Shown: piece by piece, positions 1 to 6,364 of the stretch
Numbering within the stretch: the first letter of the stretch is position 1
Layout of the letters: each line of letters starts with the position of its first letter
Assembly (NCBI GenBank): GCA_002317115.1
Contig: DCIP01000213.1
Coordinates: forward strand, 1 to 6,364
DNA from: Candidatus Scybalocola fimicaballi
Lineage (GTDB): Bacteria > Bacteroidota > Bacteroidia > Bacteroidales > Paludibacteraceae
Direction of reading: 5' to 3'
Length of the DNA: 6,364 nt
Notes under the pieces: generated by a model
What the model was told of the DNA's origin: nothing
What the model saw: only the letters and a program-made list of their open reading frames with translations
Database searches by the model: none
Position numbers and translations under genes: made by a program

Positions 1-51
1 GAAAATAGTGCCATTCATAAAGATCATTTCAAACAATTTCTCAAATTGAAT

Positions 52-1017
52 TTATTTGTCCATAATCTTGGAGTAAGCTAGATTAATCTTCACCATCATA
101 TCCTGACACTCCTGTTGTCTGTCGGCATTCTTAGGTAGATCTGGATGATGCTGCATCGCCAATGCATGATATGCTTTACGCACTTCTTCATAAGACGCAT
201 TGTCATCCAAACCTAATTCCAAGTAGTATTGGTGAAGTAATGGTTTTTGTGAGTCAGAAGATTCAGACTCTCTATATGCTCGTCTCTGCTGTTCACGTCT
301 CTCATTCTCTTTTCTTATTTCTTCTTGTTCCTCTGCAGTCCACTCTGTACGCAGAGGTGCAAATCGTTTTATATAATCTGCGGTATAGAATTTATTCAAT
401 TTCAAACGTTTGATAGCAGCAAGAAGAAACTGCCATTCATCTAGTTTGATTCCATCTTCTGCAATGGCAAGAATGAATAGACCATTCAACAACCTTAGAC
501 GATCTTTGACATCCGATCGGGCAAAAGAATCCAACTCTGAAATGTCTGCCTTTGTCCTACTCATAGCTAAAAGTATAAGACCAGCCCATCCGTATTTTTT
601 ATAATTAGAGTCAACAATAGAGTCAACAATATTCTCAAACAAATACTTGTCATTCGAATAATTCTTCAATATTGCATAACCTGTATTACAAGATGGATTC
701 AATTCAGCTATACAATTAAATACTTTTGCCAGTTTTACACATTTTGTATATAATTCATATTTGTCGGATTTTTCCAGGGATACAAATTTCAATTTCTTAC
801 GTATTCCATACGCAAGAAAATACAAAAGAAAGAATGGAGAATAAAAAAATAATAAAACTAAAATATCTTCTTTAATAAAAGCAGCAAAGAACAAAATATA
901 CGTAATAAATCCGAAGCATATAAAGAACACAACTCCCCTTATAAAGTTTTGTCGTTTTATTCCATCTATTTCATTCTTCAACAAATAGATATATTTTGAA
1001 TATTCTTCAGTTATCAT
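52..1017 (-). CDS. Membrane-anchored J-domain protein with TerB/DjlA-like middle region (321 aa)
   Basis: Likely a DnaK (Hsp70) co-chaperone fixed to the inner membrane. Residues about 1-28 are polar. Two hydrophobic segments follow at about 29-48 and 52-71, so the long C-terminal part should return to the cytoplasm. Residues about 174-207 form helical sequence with acidic positions (AEDGIKLDEW) resembling TerB/DjlA-like modules; this match is by eye and weak. A highly charged linker (about 226-258) leads to a J domain at about 263-320 with the HPD motif intact at 291-293, so it should be able to stimulate DnaK. It lacks the G/F-rich and zinc-finger regions of true DnaJ. The ATG at 1017 is the only sensible start, because an in-frame TAA lies eight codons upstream with no start codon between. 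The gene is very A+T-rich, especially over the membrane segments. The J domain is secure; the client and pathway are unknown. Confidence 0.88.
   Translation of the reverse strand: MITEEYSKYIYLLKNEIDGIKRQNFIRGVVFFICFGFITYILFFAAFIKEDILVLLFFYSPFFLLYFLAYGIRKKLKFVSLEKSDKYELYTKCVKLAKVFNCIAELNPSCNTGYAILKNYSNDKYLFENIVDSIVDSNYKKYGWAGLILLAMSRTKADISELDSFARSDVKDRLRLLNGLFILAIAEDGIKLDEWQFLLAAIKRLKLNKFYTADYIKRFAPLRTEWTAEEQEEIRKENERREQQRRAYRESESSDSQKPLLHQYYLELGLDDNASYEEVRKAYHALAMQHHPDLPKNADRQQECQDMMVKINLAYSKIMDK
607..630. repeat. In-frame 12-bp tandem duplication inside the J-domain protein gene
   Basis: The 12-base unit agagtcaacaat occurs twice in a row with no mismatch. On the minus strand it gives a repeated four-residue segment (IVDSIVDS, residues about 130-137). 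It keeps the reading frame and looks like a recent slippage duplication between the membrane segments and the TerB-like region. Confidence 0.85.
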
Positions 1018-1033
1018 ATCAATTTTATCGTCA

Positions 1034-1062
1034 CTAAATTATCACAAGTTTATCCGAACAAT
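1034..1062 (-). promoter_or_regulatory. Possible weak Bacteroidetes-type promoter for the J-domain gene
   Basis: Reading the minus strand, TAATTTAG (1041-1034) matches five of the six fixed positions of the Bacteroidetes -7 element TAnnTTTG. An ATTG (1062-1059) lies 17 bases upstream, shorter than the usual 19-21 base spacing. The upstream half would be supplied by the duplicated ygiQ 3' end. In A/T-rich DNA such matches arise often by chance, so this is only a candidate. It would let the J-domain gene be expressed separately from the ATPase/STAS gene, consistent with the wider 97-base gap here. Confidence 0.18.
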
Positions 1063-1113
1063 TTCTTGATAATATCTGCCCTACCCAAACTGCTCAAGTC
1101 ACGGATGATCTCA
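1050..1113 (-). repeat. Displaced copy of the ygiQ 3' end (direct repeat copy A)
   Basis: This 64-base stretch matches 2086-2149 at 61 positions without gaps, in the same orientation. In the ygiQ frame it reads as the last 20 residues of YgiQ plus the TAA stop, with one change (Arg595 to Ser). The differences, at 1080, 1092 and 1098, are all third codon positions, and two are silent. Similarity stops abruptly at both ends. One base separates it from the TAG stop of the ATPase/STAS gene. It has no start and no upstream ygiQ sequence, so it is a remnant that is not translated as YgiQ. Confidence 0.95.
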
Positions 1114-1114
1114 A

Positions 1115-2065
1115 CTATCCTTGCATTTTCATTCTTCGTTGCAAAGCGACCAGAATACTTCGTTCTGCCATTTCATTCAGCGATTTGAAAGTTATTAGTT
1201 TTTTCAACTCTGGCAGCGTATAATCAAGAAGTAGCTTAGCAACGCATTCATCAGCAAATGAGTTTGAAACCACATTTACATTTGAAAAATCTAAAACTAC
1301 TGTTTCGTTAGCTTCAAGCAACGGACGAATTTGTTCTCTTATTTTAGCACCCATTTCTCTTGTGCCAAAATCCGTACCGAATTGAGAAAACTTAAATTCG
1401 ACTGTTCCTTTGTTAATCCACAACGATTCCAATTGATCTGATTCAACAAATGCTTCATTGTATTGTTCGTCTGCATTTGTACGATGATCTACAACCTCAT
1501 TTGGATCAATTTCACGTGAAGTAGTGATCTCCATATATACAATAGTTCCTTGCCAGAAACCGTTGTTTATAATTTTAGTTTCTCCACCTTTGTATAGAAG
1601 TTTATGGTTTCCTGAATGCAATACAAAACTTATTCCAATATCCTTCATCAATCGTGATGTGGCATAAAGACCAAATCCCATACCTTTTCCATCTGTTACA
1701 GTATCTTGAATACACATACGTAATGCATCCTCTTCACTCACATCTCGGTAACATTCATTTTCTGCAAGAGACTCTCGAATTCCCATGCCATCATCTGCAA
1801 CCAAAAGACGTAAAATATCTTTGCTTGAGTCAAAATGCGTGATTGCTGTACCAAGCGGTTTTCCAGAATGGATATGAACATTATCCAAAATCTCATAAAA
1901 ACAATAACTTAATGCTTGAAGCACACTGACTTCAATTTCAAAATGAGCAGTCAATGTCTTCAACACTTGCTGATATACATCATTTAATGTCTGAGAATCA
2001 AAAACATCAATAGTTACATCCTCAGTTCCATTAAAGTATTGTTTTAGAAGAAATGATACGTTCAT
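1115..2065 (-). CDS. GHKL-type ATPase with C-terminal DUF4325 STAS-like domain (316 aa)
   Basis: Probably a cytoplasmic regulatory protein joining an anti-sigma/histidine-kinase-type ATP-binding domain to a STAS-like domain; its true target is unknown. Residues about 45-180 carry the Bergerat-fold boxes: N box EILDNVHIHS (58-67), G1 box DDGMGI (91-96) and a glycine-rich lid GKGMGFGL (126-133), with a late GT at 173-174. No phospho-acceptor histidine domain or receiver is present, so it is not a standard sensor kinase. Residues about 218-312 fit DUF4325: LDFSNVNVVSNSFADE (258-273) is the conserved core, where Ser267 or Ser269 lies near the position of the SpoIIAA phospho-serine. No signal peptide or membrane segment is seen. 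The ATG at 2065 lies 20 bases after the ygiQ stop, behind an A/T-rich leader without Shine-Dalgarno, so co-transcription with ygiQ is likely. The gene is bracketed by copies of the ygiQ 3' end, suggesting acquisition. Confidence 0.88.
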   Translation of the reverse strand: MNVSFLLKQYFNGTEDVTIDVFDSQTLNDVYQQVLKTLTAHFEIEVSVLQALSYCFYEILDNVHIHSGKPLGTAITHFDSSKDILRLLVADDGMGIRESLAENECYRDVSEEDALRMCIQDTVTDGKGMGFGLYATSRLMKDIGISFVLHSGNHKLLYKGGETKIINNGFWQGTIVYMEITTSREIDPNEVVDHRTNADEQYNEAFVESDQLESLWINKGTVEFKFSQFGTDFGTREMGAKIREQIRPLLEANETVVLDFSNVNVVSNSFADECVAKLLLDYTLPELKKLITFKSLNEMAERSILVALQRRMKMQG

Positions 2066-2085
2066 ATTACTATATTTAACTTATG

Positions 2086-2149
2086 TTATCCGAACAATTT
2101 CTTGATAATATCTGCTCTACCCAAACTTCTCAAATCACGGATGATCTCA
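2086..2149 (-). repeat. Native 3' end of ygiQ in repeat with 1050-1113 (direct repeat copy B)
   Basis: These 64 bases are the last 20 sense codons of ygiQ (residues 589-608), the TAA stop and one base of the preceding codon. They recur at 1050-1113 with three substitutions. The repeat boundary falls exactly at the stop codon on one side, where the bases following the two stops are unrelated. This copy is in frame with the full-length gene and is presumably the functional end. Confidence 0.95.
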
Positions 2150-3912
2150 TTCTTGTACTCTTTCTTATACCAGAAGAAGAATTTGCGTTGGTCTTCCTTA
2201 TCTTTCTTTGTGCGTGGAGTGTAAACCTTCTCCAACGTGTATGGATTAATTCCAGTGTAGTACATCTCCGTTGCAAAGGTCATCGGCGTCGGAGTGAAAT
2301 CCTGCACCTGTTCCAAGTTGAATCCCATGGCTTTGGTACGTGCGGCAAGCATTGCCATGTCGACGCGATGACATCCAGGATGAGAACTGATAAAATATGG
2401 GATTATCTGCTGACGTAGGCCGGCTTTTCCACAAATCCTATCAAACTCTTTCTTGAATTTCTCAAACTGCGTGAAACTTGGTTTACGAATCATATTTAGC
2501 ACTGCATCCTCAGTATGCTCTGGAGCCACCTTCAATCGTCCGCTTACATGGTTGACAATCAACTCCTCTGTATATGCAGCATGGCTTGCGTTGGCTTTCG
2601 GATCTTTATCCTCGTGAAGCAACAAATCATAACGGACTCCACTTCCAATGAAGGATTTCTTGATTTTATGCAGTTTGTCAACCTCTTTATATAGAGCAAT
2701 CAAGTCAGAATGGTCAGTGTTCATGTTCGGGCAAACCTTAGGGAATGCGCAACTTGGTCTCTTACACTTCTTACAAAGCTCCTGATTGCGTCCACGCATT
2801 CCATACATATTCGCGCTTGGTCCACCCAAATCCGACAAATAACCCTTGAATTCAGGATGCTCGCAAACCTCCTTCACCTCTCTCATGATGCTCTCCTTGC
2901 TACGTGAAGTGATATGTTTGCCTTGGTGAGCGCTGATAGCACAGAACGAGCAACCACCGAAACAGCCTCTGTGGATATTGATACTGAACTTGATCATATC
3001 GTAGGCTGGAATTCGTTTGCCTTTATATTTTGGATGAGGCAAACGAGTGTATGGAAGGTCAAACGATGCGTCCAAATCTTTCGATTCCATCACTGGGAAT
3101 GGTGGATTGACAACAGTAATATGGTCTTTATCAATACGTTGAACCAATCGTTGAGCTACCATCTTATTACTCTCCTCTTCAATCACACGGAAATTCTTAG
3201 CCTGCTTCATCTTGTCTTTGCAACACTCAAGATGAGGGAAAAGTTCAAATGTCTCCCCGTCGAAATCAGGAATCTTATTTCCAGTGACGATATAGGAAGT
3301 TTGAGGCACGTCGTGCATATCAAAAATGCTTTCGCCGTTCTTGCATCGCGTCGCAATCTCTTTCAAAGGCAATTCGCCCATTCCATAAATAAGCAAATCA
3401 GCCCCACATGTAGCCAAAATTGTCGGCATCAAAGTGTCGTCCCAATAATCATAATGGGTAAGACGACGGAGACTCGCCTCCAATCCTCCAATCACTACCG
3501 GCACATCAGGATAGAGTTCCTTCAATATCTTTGTGTAGACGGTGGTGCAACGATCCGGACGAAAACCAGCCTTTCCATCAGGAGAATAGGCATCGTCACT
3601 ACGTTTTCTCAATCCTGCAGTATAATGATTCACCATCGAATCCATACAGCCGGATGAGACAGCGAAAAACATTCGTGGTTTGCCAAACTTCTTAAAATCA
3701 CGGTAGTCGCCATGCCAATCTGGTTGAGGCACAAGCGCCACACGTAATCCGTACGACTCCAAACATCTGCCGACCACGGCTCCCGCAAACGAAGGATGGT
3801 CAACATACGCGTCGCCAGAGAACAAGACGACATCAACCTCGTCCCATCCTCTCAAATCTGTCTCTTTCTTCGTAGTAGGCAGAAAATCTGTAAGTCTATA
3901 CTCTTTTGGCAT
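2086..3912 (-). CDS. ygiQ: YgiQ-family radical SAM protein (608 aa)
   Basis: A member of the YgiQ (UPF0313) radical SAM family, cytoplasmic iron-sulfur proteins expected to cleave S-adenosylmethionine; the physiological substrate is not established. The N-terminal family domain includes the opening RGWDEVDVVLFSGDAYVDHP (21-40) and EASLRRLTHYDYWDD (145-159). The radical SAM motif CFGGCSFC places Cys317, Cys321 and Cys324 as cluster ligands in the expected CxxxCxxC spacing. A second cysteine group follows (Cys380, 383, 388, 395) and may hold another metal site. The C-terminal part includes KVAPEHTE (461-468), the proline-rich FTPTPMTFATEMYYTG (539-554) and the family tail QRKFFFWYKKEYKNEI (575-590). 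Length and both ends fit the family, so the ATG at 3912 is accepted; it lies 8 bases after the priA stop, suggesting an operon. The last 64 bases are duplicated at 1050-1113. No frameshift or missing ligand is seen. Confidence 0.96.
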   Translation of the reverse strand: MPKEYRLTDFLPTTKKETDLRGWDEVDVVLFSGDAYVDHPSFAGAVVGRCLESYGLRVALVPQPDWHGDYRDFKKFGKPRMFFAVSSGCMDSMVNHYTAGLRKRSDDAYSPDGKAGFRPDRCTTVYTKILKELYPDVPVVIGGLEASLRRLTHYDYWDDTLMPTILATCGADLLIYGMGELPLKEIATRCKNGESIFDMHDVPQTSYIVTGNKIPDFDGETFELFPHLECCKDKMKQAKNFRVIEEESNKMVAQRLVQRIDKDHITVVNPPFPVMESKDLDASFDLPYTRLPHPKYKGKRIPAYDMIKFSINIHRGCFGGCSFCAISAHQGKHITSRSKESIMREVKEVCEHPEFKGYLSDLGGPSANMYGMRGRNQELCKKCKRPSCAFPKVCPNMNTDHSDLIALYKEVDKLHKIKKSFIGSGVRYDLLLHEDKDPKANASHAAYTEELIVNHVSGRLKVAPEHTEDAVLNMIRKPSFTQFEKFKKEFDRICGKAGLRQQIIPYFISSHPGCHRVDMAMLAARTKAMGFNLEQVQDFTPTPMTFATEMYYTGINPYTLEKVYTPRTKKDKEDQRKFFFWYKKEYKNEIIRDLRSLGRADIIKKLFG

Positions 3913-3920
3913 AATTCAAA

Positions 3921-6364
3921 TTACATTGGGTCAACATCAATCTGCACAAACACACCTTTATGATGAAGCAGCAGATTGTCAACACATTGTTTCATAATTA
4001 TTTTCGACGGTGCGACGTTGCTATTCGCATCCAATTTAATCATTATCTTACGGATATGAAGCGTCTGGATTCTCGTCACCACCGGTAGATCCGGACCATA
4101 GACAAACTGGCCGAAATGTGATCTCAACACGTTAGCCAAATCATACGCAGCGGCATCTGTCTTTGCTTCGTCCTTGCCCTTCACCATAAGATTAATCAAA
4201 CGGTAGAATGGCGGATAACGGAAGGCTGTACGCTCATTCAGCTGAGACAAATACATGTTTCTATACGAATTTTGACAAACCTGATCAATCACCGGATGCT
4301 TAACATCTGTCGTCTGAAGCACCACAAGTCCACGTCTGCCATGTCTTCCTGCTCGTCCACCCACCTGTGAGATCAACTGGAATGCTCGCTCATGTGAACG
4401 GAAATCCGGATAATGAAGCATCTGATCCGCGCTCAAAATACCCACTACCCTAACCTTCTCGAAGTCCAAACCTTTGGAAATCATCTGTGTGCCGACAAGA
4501 ATATCTGTTTTGCCTCGTTCGAAATCCGAGATAATCGATTCGTAACTCTTGCGTGACTTGGCGACATCCAAATCCAGACGTGCCACTTTAGCCGACGGAA
4601 AAATCTTCGTGATCTCCTCTTCCGCCTTCTCCGTACCGAATCCACGGCTGCTCAACGTAGGATTGCCACACGACGGACAAAACTGCGGCACAGGGATTGT
4701 ATAGCCACAATAATGGCAGACGAGAGAATCATCGTTGCGATGGAGAGTCAGACTCACATCACAGTATTTGCAACGTGGGACGTAGGCACAACTTCTGCAT
4801 TCAATAAACGGAGAATATCCACGTCGGTTTTGGAACAGGATTATCTGCTCATGGTTTGAAATCGCACGCGTCATCTCATCAATCAACTGTTTACTGAACA
4901 TTCCTGTCATAGTCTTATGAAGACGCTCTGTCTTCACGTCGACAACCTTTATCTCAGGCAGTTGAATATCAGCGAAACGAGTCAACAGTTCCACAAAACC
5001 ATATTTTTTGCTTTGTGTGGCGTGGTAATAACTCTCAATCGACGGTGTGGCTGAGCCAAGCAACACCTTTGCCCCATGCATCTTGGCAAGCACCATCGCC
5101 GCATTACGGGCATGATAACGTGGAGCTGGATCATATTGTTTATAGGTGTTCTCATGCTCCTCGTCGACAATCACAATTCCAAGATTACGGAATGGAAGGA
5201 AAATCGACGAGCGTACACCCAAAACCACCTTATATTCCTTCTCAGGCGACAACATATTCTGCCAAACCTCAACTCTCTCGTTATCAGAGAATTTAGAATG
5301 ATAGATACCAAGTTGCTCGCCAAACACACGACGAAGACGAGTAGTCAACTGCGTAGTCAAAGCAATCTCAGGAAGCAGGAACAGAGCCTGTTTCCCGCTA
5401 GCTAAAGCCTCGTCAATCAGTTTGATATAAATCTCCGTCTTTCCACAAGAAGTGACGCCATGAAGCAAAACCACATCTTTCTGCTGGAAATTAGAGACAA
5501 TCTCGTCGTAAGCCTTATTTTGAGCATCTGTAAGCGGATAGCGATCCACCACATTTGCATATTTGCTATTGTCGATTCTGCCGACCTCCTTATCGTAGAT
5601 GCGGAAAATATCCTTCTTGACCAACCCCTGTAAGACGGCTGGAGAAGCGTCGGCTTTAGCAAGAAGATCCTTTTTAGAGACCTCCTTTCGCTCACCTTTC
5701 ACATAAAAACTCGACATTGAAAGGAATTTGAGCAGAAGTTCAAGCTGTTTTGGCGAACGTTCAAGTTCAGCCGCAGTCTTATTCATCGCCTCATTATCAA
5801 GCAGACGATCTGAGACAGTCACATAAGACTCATATTTCGGTTTATAGCCATCCTTCAGCTGCTCATTCAGTGTAATCGCACCCTTAGCGAGAAGCGACTG
5901 CATCGTAGGAAGAAGATTCTTCACCTTAACCAAACGGCTAAGATCCTCAATACTAATCTGTTTCGACGTCGAAAGATTCTCCATCACCGCAAGTTCAGTC
6001 TTCTTAAGCGGCTCGTCAACATCCTCCATGAAATCCTCATTAGCAGCGACGAGGGTTTCGCTCTCCATTTTCAGACCAGCAGGCAGAGCAGCCTTCATCA
6101 CCTCACCCTGGCTGCAGATATAATAATCCGCGATCCACTTCCAAAGCATAAGTTGAGGTTTGGTGACGACGGGATTCACGTCGAGGACAGAAACAATCTC
6201 CTTGATTTCAATATCATCATCGTAATCGTCGAAGACCTCCGAAACGATACCAGTGTAGAGCTTCTTCTTACCGACAGGCACCACCACTCTACCGCCGACA
6301 ATCACGTCGGCAGCATTCTCATCAGGCACTGAGTAAGTCAGCACACGATTGAGAGCAAGCGGAA
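3921..6364 (-). CDS. priA: Primosomal replication-restart helicase PriA, 5' end outside the window
   Basis: PriA is the 3'-to-5' DNA helicase that recognises stalled or repaired forks and starts reloading of the replicative helicase. Numbering is from the GTG at 6344. The N-terminal part is the 3'-DNA-binding region. Helicase motifs are Walker A GVTSCGKT (296-303), DEEH (394-397), GSATPS (430-435), GTQMISKG (618-625) and QVGGRAGR (660-667). Four CxxC pairs (Cys516/519, 525/528, 543/546, 556/559) form the two zinc-binding sites inserted in the second helicase lobe. The C-terminal domain ends in DVDPM. The GTG at 6344 is not the real start: the frame stays open to the window edge and adds PLALNR, part of the usual PriA N-terminal strand, so probably a further ten or so residues and the start codon lie beyond 6364. 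Its stop is 8 bases before ygiQ. The call is secure. Confidence 0.97.
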   Translation of the reverse strand, partial: PLALNRVLTYSVPDENAADVIVGGRVVVPVGKKKLYTGIVSEVFDDYDDDIEIKEIVSVLDVNPVVTKPQLMLWKWIADYYICSQGEVMKAALPAGLKMESETLVAANEDFMEDVDEPLKKTELAVMENLSTSKQISIEDLSRLVKVKNLLPTMQSLLAKGAITLNEQLKDGYKPKYESYVTVSDRLLDNEAMNKTAAELERSPKQLELLLKFLSMSSFYVKGERKEVSKKDLLAKADASPAVLQGLVKKDIFRIYDKEVGRIDNSKYANVVDRYPLTDAQNKAYDEIVSNFQQKDVVLLHGVTSCGKTEIYIKLIDEALASGKQALFLLPEIALTTQLTTRLRRVFGEQLGIYHSKFSDNERVEVWQNMLSPEKEYKVVLGVRSSIFLPFRNLGIVIVDEEHENTYKQYDPAPRYHARNAAMVLAKMHGAKVLLGSATPSIESYYHATQSKKYGFVELLTRFADIQLPEIKVVDVKTERLHKTMTGMFSKQLIDEMTRAISNHEQIILFQNRRGYSPFIECRSCAYVPRCKYCDVSLTLHRNDDSLVCHYCGYTIPVPQFCPSCGNPTLSSRGFGTEKAEEEITKIFPSAKVARLDLDVAKSRKSYESIISDFERGKTDILVGTQMISKGLDFEKVRVVGILSADQMLHYPDFRSHERAFQLISQVGGRAGRHGRRGLVVLQTTDVKHPVIDQVCQNSYRNMYLSQLNERTAFRYPPFYRLINLMVKGKDEAKTDAAAYDLANVLRSHFGQFVYGPDLPVVTRIQTLHIRKIMIKLDANSNVAPSKIIMKQCVDNLLLHHKGVFVQIDVDPM

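Larger units (their letters stand above)
1050..2085 (-). other. Candidate inserted segment: one gene plus one copy of the ygiQ 3' end (1036 bp unit)
   Basis: The two 64-base repeats are offset by exactly 1036 bases, and the segment between them (1114-2085) contains only the ATPase/STAS gene and its 20-base leader. Removing one repeat plus this segment would put ygiQ, with an intact end, directly in front of the J-domain gene. This is the pattern left by integration into a gene's 3' end with restoration of that end, or by recombination with a molecule carrying a ygiQ 3' fragment. No integrase, transposase or terminal inverted repeat is visible. The segment is drawn from the repeat geometry, and its mobility is inferred. 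Confidence 0.45.

Noticed and set aside
1..27. Possible start of another minus-strand gene, with ATGs at 27, 18 and 14 open to the window edge
   Set aside because: At most nine codons are visible, so no gene can be supported.
32..41. A third, degenerate copy of the ygiQ 3' end after the J-domain gene (minus strand AGAAATTGTT shared with the repeat)
   Set aside because: Only about 12 of 14 bases match and the rest of the 64-bp repeat is absent. In A/T-rich DNA this is within chance, although it would fit the array idea if more sequence were seen.
34..48. Perfect small inverted repeat (CAATTT, 3-base loop, AAATTG) just after the J-domain gene stop, as a possible terminator
   Set aside because: The six-pair stem is almost all A-T, and no clear T-run follows on the minus strand, so it is too weak to call.
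296..303. PriA Walker A reads GVTSCGKT rather than the common GVTGSGKT
   Set aside because: The required glycines, lysine and threonine are present, and the two middle positions vary in this family; no loss of function is implied.
1050..1113. The repeat as a structured attachment site, because ATCCG (1052-1056) and CGGAT (1102-1106) are complementary near its two ends
   Set aside because: A five-base inverted match across 45 bases of coding-derived sequence is expected by chance and does not show a recombinase site.
2066..2085. A promoter of its own for the ATPase/STAS gene in the 20-base gap after ygiQ
   Set aside because: The gap is A/T-rich but has no good TAnnTTTG element; co-transcription with ygiQ is simpler.
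2914..3657. A 247-codon open frame on the plus strand opposite ygiQ
   Set aside because: It lies entirely within the well-conserved ygiQ coding region on the other strand, and its translation has no recognisable domain; it is a shadow of the real frame.

Overview
The window looks like a chromosomal piece from a Bacteroidota bacterium, most likely order Bacteroidales. The evidence is the PriA and YgiQ protein sequences, which resemble Bacteroidales versions, and the starts, which are preceded by A/T-rich leaders without Shine-Dalgarno motifs. No species can be named from this sequence alone. All four genes lie on the minus strand, so transcription runs from high to low coordinates: priA (5' end outside the window), ygiQ, a GHKL-ATPase/STAS-like gene, then a membrane-anchored J-domain gene. 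The gaps between them are 8, 20 and 97 bases.

Region 3921-6364 holds the primosomal helicase PriA, and 2086-3912 holds a full-length YgiQ-family radical SAM protein. Both are ordinary chromosomal genes with intact motifs, packed like an operon. Region 1115-2065 holds a 316-residue protein that joins an anti-sigma-type ATPase domain to a DUF4325 STAS-like domain. Region 52-1017 holds a protein with two membrane segments, a TerB/DjlA-like helical middle and a C-terminal J domain. The last two genes are visibly richer in A+T than priA and ygiQ.

The main finding is a 64-base direct repeat. The last 20 sense codons and stop of ygiQ (2086-2149) occur again at 1050-1113, with 61 of 64 bases identical. 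The second copy starts one base after the stop codon of the ATPase/STAS gene. That gene is therefore bracketed by two copies of the ygiQ 3' end, and the repeated unit is 1036 bases. All three differences fall at third codon positions of the ygiQ frame, so the copies seem to have diverged as coding sequence. The simplest reading is that the ATPase/STAS gene entered at the 3' end of ygiQ while an intact ygiQ end was kept, leaving a displaced copy downstream. No recombinase, insertion sequence, tRNA, rRNA or CRISPR array is visible, so the mechanism is unknown. Whether the ATPase/STAS protein and the J-domain protein work together is speculation based only on adjacency.
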